A DNA stretch of 40,009 bases from Bacteroidaceae bacterium (lineage in GTDB: Bacteria; Bacteroidota; Bacteroidia; Bacteroidales; Bacteroidaceae): assembly GCA_024697785.1 (NCBI GenBank), contig JAILEU010000183.1, forward strand, positions 1-40,009. The letters run 5' to 3'. The position numbers and the translations under genes were made by a program. Under the pieces are notes generated by a model. That model saw only the letters and a list, made by a program, of their open reading frames with translations. It was not told the DNA's origin and made no database searches. Below, one piece after another: positions 24,872-30,876 of this stretch. How positions within the stretch are numbered: the first letter of the stretch is position 1; every line of letters begins with the position of its first letter.

Positions 24872-26140
24872 ATGCAAACAAAGATTCGTCTTATCATCAT
24901 GAACTTCCTGGTGTTTGCCGTGTGGGGTTCATATCTGACCAGCATGGGTTCGTATCTGGCCGAAGTGGGCATGGGGCCTCAGATTGGCTGGTTCTACAGC
25001 GTACAGGGCTTCGTGTCGCTTTTCATGCCTGCCCTCATTGGCATTCTGGCCGACAAGTTCATTCCGGCGCAGAAAATGCTCAGCATCTGCCACTTCCTGG
25101 CCGCCATCTTCATGGGCATTGCCGGATGGCAAGGATTGCGCTACGGCAGCGATGTCACCTTCGCGCAGCTCTTCCCGTGGTATGCGCTGAGCGTGGCGTT
25201 CTTCATGCCCACCATCGCGCTTGACAACTCCGTTTCATATAACGCGTTGACGAAGGCCGGACTTGACACGGTTAAGGACTTCCCGCCCATCCGCGTCTTC
25301 GGCACCATCGGTTTCATCTGCTCGATGTGGCTGGTGGACCTGATGGGCTTCCAGCACGACCATCGCCAGTTCCTCGTCTGCGCAGCGTGGAGCGTCATCC
25401 TCGGTTTCTATGCCCTGACGCTGCCTAACTGCCCCGTCAACAAGGAGAAACGCGGCGAGAAACAGTCGCTGGTGGACATGCTCGGGCTGAGGGCTTTCTC
25501 GCTGTTCAAAGACAGGAAGATGTGCGTGTTCTTCATCTTCTCCATGTTGCTGGGTGTGTCGCTGCAGATTACGAATGGCTATGCCAACACGTTCATCTCG
25601 GCCTTTGCGGGCATCGAGGAGTTTGCTGACACGTTTGCCGTAAAGCATGCCAACATCCTCATTTCGCTCAGCCAGATCAGCGAGACGCTCTGCATCCTGC
25701 TCATTCCCTATTTCCTTAAGCATCTGGGCATAAAGAAGGTGATGCTCATCGCCATGCTGGCGTGGGTGCTGCGCTTTGGCTTCTTCGCCGTCGGCAACCC
25801 TGGCGGTGGTGTCTGGCTGTTCATCCTCTCCATGATTGTCTATGGCGTAGCGTTCGACTTCTTCAACATCAGCGGTTCGCTCTTCGTTGAACAGAACACC
25901 ACCGAGAGCATCCGCTCCAGCGCACAAGGCGTCTTCATGATGATGACCAACGGCTTCGGTGCCACGGTGGGCACGCTTTCGGCACAGGCTGTCGTCAACG
26001 CGCTGGTCTATTCCAAGCCTGCCGGCATGCCGCAGATGCAGGGCTGGTCAACCACGTGGTACGTCTTTGCCGCCTATGCCCTGGTGGTAGCCATTCTCTT
26101 CGCTATCATCTTCAAATACAAGCACGAGAGAAAATCTTAA
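24872..26140 (+). CDS. Nucleoside permease (MFS, NupG-like)
   Basis: This 422-residue inner-membrane protein has about twelve hydrophobic segments and no signal peptide. The N-terminus MQTKIRLIIMNFLVFAVWGSYLTSMGSYL and GFVSLFMPALIGILADKFIP match the nucleoside:H+ symporter family, and the length equals that of E. coli NupG (418). It would import nucleosides by proton symport, and the deaminase at 8514 is another salvage-type gene in the window. It lies between cca and rsmE on one strand; the short gaps would allow read-through. Confidence 0.88.
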   Translation: MQTKIRLIIMNFLVFAVWGSYLTSMGSYLAEVGMGPQIGWFYSVQGFVSLFMPALIGILADKFIPAQKMLSICHFLAAIFMGIAGWQGLRYGSDVTFAQLFPWYALSVAFFMPTIALDNSVSYNALTKAGLDTVKDFPPIRVFGTIGFICSMWLVDLMGFQHDHRQFLVCAAWSVILGFYALTLPNCPVNKEKRGEKQSLVDMLGLRAFSLFKDRKMCVFFIFSMLLGVSLQITNGYANTFISAFAGIEEFADTFAVKHANILISLSQISETLCILLIPYFLKHLGIKKVMLIAMLAWVLRFGFFAVGNPGGGVWLFILSMIVYGVAFDFFNISGSLFVEQNTTESIRSSAQGVFMMMTNGFGATVGTLSAQAVVNALVYSKPAGMPQMQGWSTTWYVFAAYALVVAILFAIIFKYKHERKS

Positions 26141-26207
26141 CGCCTTCGGCACAATGGAAGATTGAAGAATTATTCATTTTCCATTTTCCATAAGAAAAAA
26201 AATAAAG
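26141..26207. repeat. Short gap with inverted AATGGAA/TTCCATT units
   Basis: GCCTTCGGCACAATGGAAGATT is followed by CATTTTCCATTTTCCAT. The two halves can pair as a small hairpin. The GCCTTCGGC core is also found at the start of the 116-bp repeat. Confidence 0.5.
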
Positions 26208-26966
26208 ATGCCTCTGTTCTACTGCCCTGATATTGCCACACGGCACGAGCTGCCCGAAGAAGAAGCGGCCCACGCCCTGCGTGTGCTTCGTCTTGGGGTG
26301 GGAGAAAACGTGCAACTGACGGATGGCAAGGGACATTTTTATGAGGCTGTCATCTCTGAGGCAACGGGAAAACGATGCCAGGTGGATATCCTCAGCCAGA
26401 CTACGCCCCCACCGCTTTGGCGGGGTCATCTGCATCTGGCCGTAGCCCCGACGAAGAACATGGACCGCATGGAGTGGCTGGCCGAAAAGGCTACGGAGAT
26501 TGGCTTCGACGAGCTGACGCTACTGGACTGCCGCTACTCTGAACGTCGCGTCGTCAAGACCGAGCGCCTCGACAAAATCCTTGTCGCAGCCATGAAGCAG
26601 AGCCTCAAGGCCACGAAGCCCGTGCTGGGCGAGATGACGCCGTTCGACCGCTTCGTCCGCCAGACCTTTACAGGACAGAAATTCATCGCCCACTGTTACA
26701 GCGAAGAGGAGATTGTGGGACCTGGTCCGTCTGAGGAAAAAGAAAGATACAAGTCATCGCCTTTCCGCACCTCGCTGTTCGAGGCCCTTAACCCCGACGA
26801 GGATGCCCTCGTGCTCATAGGCCCCGAGGGCGACTTCAGCGTTGAAGAAGTGCAGCAGGCCCTTTCCCTCGGCTTCCAGTCGGTCAGCCTCTCTGCCTCA
26901 CGCCTGCGCACCGAGACGGCAGCCCTCGTCGCCGTACACCTGATGAACCTTACGCATATTATTTAA
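26208..26966 (+). CDS. rsmE: 16S rRNA m3U1498 methyltransferase
   Basis: This 252-residue cytoplasmic enzyme is a SPOUT-fold methyltransferase that N3-methylates U1498 of 16S rRNA with S-adenosylmethionine. An N-terminal PUA-like part (HALRVLRLGVGENVQLTDGKG) precedes the SPOUT domain. The SAM-binding knot motifs LIGPEGDFS (about 203-211) and LRTETAAL (near 238) are intact. Length is normal for the family (about 245). It sits in the run of RNA-related genes cca-rsmE-truA. Confidence 0.93.
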   Translation: MPLFYCPDIATRHELPEEEAAHALRVLRLGVGENVQLTDGKGHFYEAVISEATGKRCQVDILSQTTPPPLWRGHLHLAVAPTKNMDRMEWLAEKATEIGFDELTLLDCRYSERRVVKTERLDKILVAAMKQSLKATKPVLGEMTPFDRFVRQTFTGQKFIAHCYSEEEIVGPGPSEEKERYKSSPFRTSLFEALNPDEDALVLIGPEGDFSVEEVQQALSLGFQSVSLSASRLRTETAALVAVHLMNLTHII

Positions 26967-27028
26967 AGTATTAAAAGCTTTATCTAGTTAAGAGTTAAGA
27001 GTTTTCGTTTAACGTTTAATGTTTAACG
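26967..27028. repeat. GTTAAGA and GTTTAAC arrays before truA
   Basis: GTTAAGA units (26984-27004) run into GTTTAAC units (27006-27028), which end where the conserved-end element begins. Confidence 0.75.
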
Positions 27029-27116
27029 ACCATGCGGCAGGAAGTGAAGACAGAAGTAAGAGGTCAGAGGTCTGAGGTAAGAGGTCAGAGGTCAGAGGAC
27101 GTGTTCGTTAAACATT
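27029..27116 (+). repeat. Conserved-end element, left copy (88 bp)
   Basis: It begins ACCATGCGGCAGGAAGTGAA (27029-27048) and ends GACGTGTTCGTTAAACATT (27098-27116). The interior is an AGGTCAGAGG-type array. Both ends recur exactly, inverted, at 27960-28189 on the other side of truA, where the interior is different. Between 27117 and the truA start are more AACGTTAA and AAATCGTAAA units. Confidence 0.85.
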
Positions 27117-27175
27117 AAACATTAAACGTTAAACGTTAAACGAATAAATCGTAAACCATCAAATCGTAAAAACCA

Positions 27176-27952
27176 TTGCGTTTTTTCCTGACTTTGTCAT
27201 ACGACGGCACCCGCTATAGCGGCTGGCAGACACAGCCCAACGCTCCGACGGTGCAGCAGACCCTCGAGGAGGCGCTGGCAACGTTGCTGCGTATGTCCTC
27301 GCCGGTGGTGGGAGCCGGCAGGACAGACGCCGGTGTGCATGCGCGTATGATGGTGGCACATCTGGATGTGCCCGACGACTGCATGGCGGCTCTGCCTCAG
27401 CCCTTCACCGACTGGCTTTGCGAGAAGCTCAACCGCCTGCTGCCGCAGGACATCGCCATCCAGCACATCCGCCGAGTGCGCGACGACGCCCATGCGCGCT
27501 TCGACGCCCTCGCGCGTACCTATATGTATTACGTCCACACAGCCAAAACTCCCTTTGGCCGCGACTATGCCATGCGCCTCTTCACGATGCCCGACTTCGA
27601 TGCCATGAACGATGCCGCTGCACGGCTGTTCGACTACATCGACTTCACCTCGTTCAGCAAGCTCCACACAGACGTCAAGACCAACAACTGCCGCATCATG
27701 CAGGCTCGCTGGGAGCCATTGGGCGACGGCGAATGGGTGTTCACCATCCAGGCCGACCGTTTCCTGCGCAACATGGTACGGGCCATCGTCGGCACGCTGC
27801 TGGAGGTGGGGCGCGGACGGATGACGGTCGAGGAGTTCTGCCACGTCGTCGAACAGAAAGACCGTTGCCAGGCCGGCACCTCCGTCCCCGGACGAGGACT
27901 CTTCCTCACCCGCATCGACTATCCCCAAGAACTGTTCATCCCTAATCCCTAA
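27176..27952 (+). CDS. truA: tRNA pseudouridine(38-40) synthase
   Basis: This 258-residue enzyme isomerises U38-U40 in tRNA anticodon arms. The catalytic Asp is D51 in [11 protein letters not shown], preceded by [14 protein letters not shown]. The expected [21 protein letters not shown] motif is near 190-210. The only possible start is TTG at 27176, because an in-frame TAA lies at 27167-27169; the resulting [11 protein letters not shown] matches the usual N-terminus. A repeat tract precedes it and no good ribosome-binding site is evident. Its last codons (CCTAATCCCTAA) look like the TAATTCC repeats common in this genome. The gene is bracketed by inverted copies of a conserved-end repeat, 60 bp before the start and 7 bp after the stop. 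Confidence 0.93.
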   Translation: MRFFLTLSYDGTRYSGWQTQPNAPTVQQTLEEALATLLRMSSPVVGAGRTDAGVHARMMVAHLDVPDDCMAALPQPFTDWLCEKLNRLLPQDIAIQHIRRVRDDAHARFDALARTYMYYVHTAKTPFGRDYAMRLFTMPDFDAMNDAAARLFDYIDFTSFSKLHTDVKTNNCRIMQARWEPLGDGEWVFTIQADRFLRNMVRAIVGTLLEVGRGRMTVEEFCHVVEQKDRCQAGTSVPGRGLFLTRIDYPQELFIPNP

Positions 27953-27959
27953 TTGATTC

Positions 27960-28189
27960 AATGTTTAACGAACACGTCGGTTCAAGACTGACAGACTATC
28001 AGACTATCTTTTAGACTGCCAGACTTTCAGACTATCAGATGAATGTTGCGCGGACCGCTTCGTTGATGCGCTATTATCTGTCAGTCTGTTAGTCTGTTAG
28101 TCTGATAGTCTGTTAGTCTAAAAGTCTGAAAGTCTAAAAGTCTAAAAGTCTAAAAGTCTAAAAATAAAATTCACTTCCTGCCGCATGGT
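27960..28189 (-). repeat. Conserved-end element, right copy (230 bp, inverted)
   Basis: Read on the minus strand it starts ACCATGCGGCAGGAAGTGAA (28189-28170) and ends GACGTGTTCGTTAAACATT (27978-27960), identical to the left copy ends. The interior has two facing arrays: AGACTATC-type units at about 27985-28040 and AGTCTGTT/AGTCTAAA-type units at about 28080-28162. They surround a 40-bp unique core with GCGCGGACCGC. The arms could pair into a long hairpin. Confidence 0.85.
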
Positions 28190-28249
28190 AGTTAACGTTA
28201 TCGTGTAATTCCTAATTTCTAATTCCTAATTCCTAATTTTATCATTCCC
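28190..28249. repeat. TAATTCC array before EamA gene
   Basis: About five TAATTCC/TAATTTC units occupy 28207-28240 just before the start codon of the transporter. The same unit is found at 33766-33784 and 38012-38030. Confidence 0.75.
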
Positions 28250-29143
28250 ATGTGGTTAATCCTTGCATTCCTGTCAGCTTTTCTGCTGGGCTTCTATGAT
28301 GTATTCAAGAAACAGTCGTTGCGCGGCAACGCCGTCATCCCCGTGCTATTTTTCAGCACCCTCGTATCGTCGTGCATCTTCCTGCCGCTCATCCTGCTGT
28401 CGGCCTATACGCCCGTGCTCGACGGCACGCTGGTTCACGTCCCCGTCGCCTCGTGGGATGTGCATAAGTATATCCTCCTGAAAGCCTGCATCGTCTCGGC
28501 GTCGTGGACATTCGGCTACTTCGGTATGAAGAATCTGCCCATCACCATTGTGGGCACCATCAACGCCACACGCCCCGTGATGGTGCTGCTGGGTGCGCTG
28601 CTTATCTTCGGCGAACGCCTTAACGCCTGGCAATGGATAGGTGTCGCCTTTGCCATCATCTCGTTCTACATGCTCAGCCTTGGCGGCAAGAAGGAGGGCA
28701 TCGACTTCAAGCACAACAAGTGGATATGGTTTGCCGTCACGGCCTCGCTGCTGGGTGCCGTCAGCGCGCTCTACGACAAGGCCCTTATGCGCCAGCTCGA
28801 CAATATGCTCGTGCAGGCGTGGTGTAACGTTTACATCATGCTCATCATGTGCTGTGTGATGTTCATCCTGTGGTATCCCAAGCGCAAGGAACAGCCCTTC
28901 CATTGGCGCTGGACCATTCTGCTTATCTCGCTGTTCCTGACCGTGGCTGACTTTGCCTACTTCAAGGCGCTCAGCCAGGAGGGCTCCATGATTTCCATCG
29001 TCTCTATGGTGCGCCGCGGCAACGTCATCATCTCGTTCCTCTGCGGAGCCCTCTTCCTCCACGAGAAGAACATCAAGAGCAAGCTCGTCGCCCTCGCCAT
29101 GGTGCTCATCGGGCTAGTGTTCCTCTACTTCGGCACACGATGA
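28250..29143 (+). CDS. EamA/DMT-family inner-membrane transporter
   Basis: This 297-residue protein has ten hydrophobic segments in two similar halves, the layout of drug/metabolite transporters. First half MWLILAFLSAFLLGFYDVFKK to MLSLGG; second half from WIWFAVTASLLGAVSALYDKALM to LVALAMVLIGLVFLYFGTR. A G-x-INATRPVMVLLGALLIFGE phrase ends the first half, as in EamA domains. The substrate is unknown; relatives export amino acids or metabolites. It stands between truA and the DUF3256 operon, separated from both by repeats. Confidence 0.85.
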   Translation: MWLILAFLSAFLLGFYDVFKKQSLRGNAVIPVLFFSTLVSSCIFLPLILLSAYTPVLDGTLVHVPVASWDVHKYILLKACIVSASWTFGYFGMKNLPITIVGTINATRPVMVLLGALLIFGERLNAWQWIGVAFAIISFYMLSLGGKKEGIDFKHNKWIWFAVTASLLGAVSALYDKALMRQLDNMLVQAWCNVYIMLIMCCVMFILWYPKRKEQPFHWRWTILLISLFLTVADFAYFKALSQEGSMISIVSMVRRGNVIISFLCGALFLHEKNIKSKLVALAMVLIGLVFLYFGTR

Positions 29144-29189
29144 TAATTGAGTTAAGAGTTAAGAATTAAAAGTTAAGAGTTAAGAAAAA
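29144..29189. repeat. GTTAAGA array before DUF3256 gene
   Basis: Five GTTAAGA/AATTAAAA units occupy 29150-29186 and abut the start codon at 29190. Confidence 0.75.
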
Positions 29190-29843
29190 ATGTGTGACTT
29201 CAGAAGTGCACGAGTGCAGAAGCGCAGGAGTGCGGCTGTTCCAAAAATAATCCTCCTTGCTGCGCTGTTCGCTTTTCATTTTTCCCTGCTAACGGCCCAG
29301 ACGCGGATGCGCGACGTCATCGTCCACATGCCCGATTCGGTACTGGCGTTGCTGACAAGCGTCAACCGCGCCGACTGCGTCGATTTTCGCGAGGCGGATA
29401 TGCCTGCCAAGGTCAGCAACCGCCTGGGGGGTACGACCGAACTCGTCACCCTCACCGACGACTACGCCCTCTGGCAGTACACCGCCGCATCGCAGGTGGA
29501 GATGAAACTGCTGCCGACGAACGACTCCACCAGCATCATCTGCCTCGTCCATACCGTTCAGACCCCCGTGCCGGACTCCCACATTCGCTTCTTCGACCAG
29601 ACGTGGGCTCCGCTCTCCGTCACCTCGCATATCACGCTTCCTCAGCCCGGCGAAACGCCCTCCGCGTTGCGGACGATGGTTCTCCGTCTCTCTCCCGACA
29701 CCCTTGTCCTCCATGCCGAGCTGCGCAACGACAACTACAACATGGGCGACGAGGATGCCACGCTCACCCCTGTCACCGAAGCCCGCAGCTTCCGCTGGAG
29801 CCAGGGACGCTTCATCAACGACGACGATGAAACTATATACTGA
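29190..29843 (+). CDS. DUF3256 family exported protein
   Basis: This 217-residue protein is predicted to be exported (KIILLAALFAFHFSLLTAQ). The mature part, MRDVIVHMPDSVLALLTSVNRADCVDF followed by LVTLTDDYALWQYT, fits DUF3256, a Bacteroidetes family of unknown function often found beside GSCFA and MurF genes. The first 17 codons (CDFRSARVQKRRSAAVP) are encoded by an 8-bp repeat (AAGTGCAC, GAGTGCAG, AAGCGCAG, GAGTGCGG at 29203-29234), which extends the n-region of the signal peptide. The gene overlaps the GSCFA gene by 17 bp, so translation is likely coupled. Confidence 0.75.
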   Translation: MCDFRSARVQKRRSAAVPKIILLAALFAFHFSLLTAQTRMRDVIVHMPDSVLALLTSVNRADCVDFREADMPAKVSNRLGGTTELVTLTDDYALWQYTAASQVEMKLLPTNDSTSIICLVHTVQTPVPDSHIRFFDQTWAPLSVTSHITLPQPGETPSALRTMVLRLSPDTLVLHAELRNDNYNMGDEDATLTPVTEARSFRWSQGRFINDDDETIY

Positions 29844-30876
29844 GGTAGAGATTCCGAAGGCGCCATGGGGCATCGGGCACAGCGATCGGCTGATGCTGCT
29901 GGGCTCGTGTTTCGCGACGGACATCGGCGAACGGCTGACGGACGCGGGCTTCCGCACACAGGTGAACCCGCTGGGCGCGCTCTACAACCCCGCCAGCGTA
30001 GCCGTACTCCTGGACCGTCTCATCGACAAACGCCCTTTCGTGCCGGAGGACATCATGGACTTCGGCGCCGAGGGCTATGGGTCGTGGGAGGCACACAGCC
30101 TGCTGTCGCGCCCTACGGCTGACGAGGCCCTGCAGGTGCTGAACGAACGGCTCGTGCAGGCGTGGACGTGGTTGCATGACGCGGACGTCCTCATCGTCAC
30201 CTTCGGCACAGCATGGGTATATCGGTTAGGGGGTAACGTTGTGGCGAACTGTCACCACGAGCCCCCCTTGCGTTTTGTGCGCGAAAGGCTGACGGTCGAT
30301 GACATCGTCCACCTCTGGCAGCCGCTTCTCCATCGCCTCGCTACCCTGCGGCCCGGTCTGCGCATCCTTTTCACCGTCAGCCCCATCCGCCATCTGCGCG
30401 ACGGCGCGCACGGCAATCAGCTCAGCAAAGCTACGCTGCTGCTGGCCGTAGAGACGTTATTAGAGGTTAGAGGTGAGGGGTTAGAGGTTAGAGTCAAGGC
30501 TGGTGCAGCAAACAACTCTAACCCCTCACCCCTAACCTCTAACCCAACCTACTTCCCTTCCTACGAGATTGTGCTGGACGAGCTGAGGGACTATCGCTTC
30601 TATGCCGACGACCTGACGCACCCTGCTCCGCTGGCGGTGGAACGGGTGTGGGAACGCTTTGCCGACACGTATTTCGACGCCTCCACCCGCCAGGCCGTCC
30701 GACGCATCGGCGAGGTCACCAGGGCGCTCCGCCATCGCCCCCTGCATAGCGAGAGCGACGAATACCGCCGTTTCGTGCGTCAAATTTTGTTAAAGATAGC
30801 CGAAATTCAAAAAGATTTTCCTTACTTTGAGGCCGGAAACTTCATTGACCAATGTCATACGCTATTGAACAGCTGA
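29827..30876 (+). CDS. GSCFA domain protein
   Basis: This 349-residue protein carries the GSCFA signature at 26-30 (LMLLGSCFATDIGERL). GSCFA is an SGNH-hydrolase-like family of unknown substrate. Other family phrases present are NPLGALYNP, VTFGTAWVY, TVSPIRHLRDG and FPSYEIVLDELRDYRFYADD. The start is ATG 29827, inside the end of DUF3256; the longer upstream frame is a shadow. Residues about 211-240 (LEVRGEGLEVRVKAGAANNSNP) interrupt the usual short link between LLLAVE and YFPSYE and are encoded by an inverted repeat array (30462-30545). The 3' end overlaps murF-alr by 25 bp. Confidence 0.85.
   Translation: MKLYTEVEIPKAPWGIGHSDRLMLLGSCFATDIGERLTDAGFRTQVNPLGALYNPASVAVLLDRLIDKRPFVPEDIMDFGAEGYGSWEAHSLLSRPTADEALQVLNERLVQAWTWLHDADVLIVTFGTAWVYRLGGNVVANCHHEPPLRFVRERLTVDDIVHLWQPLLHRLATLRPGLRILFTVSPIRHLRDGAHGNQLSKATLLLAVETLLEVRGEGLEVRVKAGAANNSNPSPLTSNPTYFPSYEIVLDELRDYRFYADDLTHPAPLAVERVWERFADTYFDASTRQAVRRIGEVTRALRHRPLHSESDEYRRFVRQILLKIAEIQKDFPYFEAGNFIDQCHTLLNS
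30462..30545. repeat. In-frame inverted array within GSCFA gene
   Basis: TTAGAGGTTAGAGG units on the left face CCTAACCTCTAACCC units on the right, around the core GGCTGGTGCAGCAAACA. The core resembles those at 32218-32230 and 33133-33143 (CTGGCGCAGC). The arms can pair into a hairpin of about 28 bp. Confidence 0.85.

Noticed and set aside
27985-28162. A CRISPR array, suggested by regular short repeats.
   Set aside because: Units are 7-9 bp with almost no spacer, arms are inverted, and there is no cas gene in the window.
29704-29826. An N-terminal extension of the GSCFA protein.
   Set aside because: These codons are an out-of-frame reading of DUF3256; the conserved protein starts at 29827.
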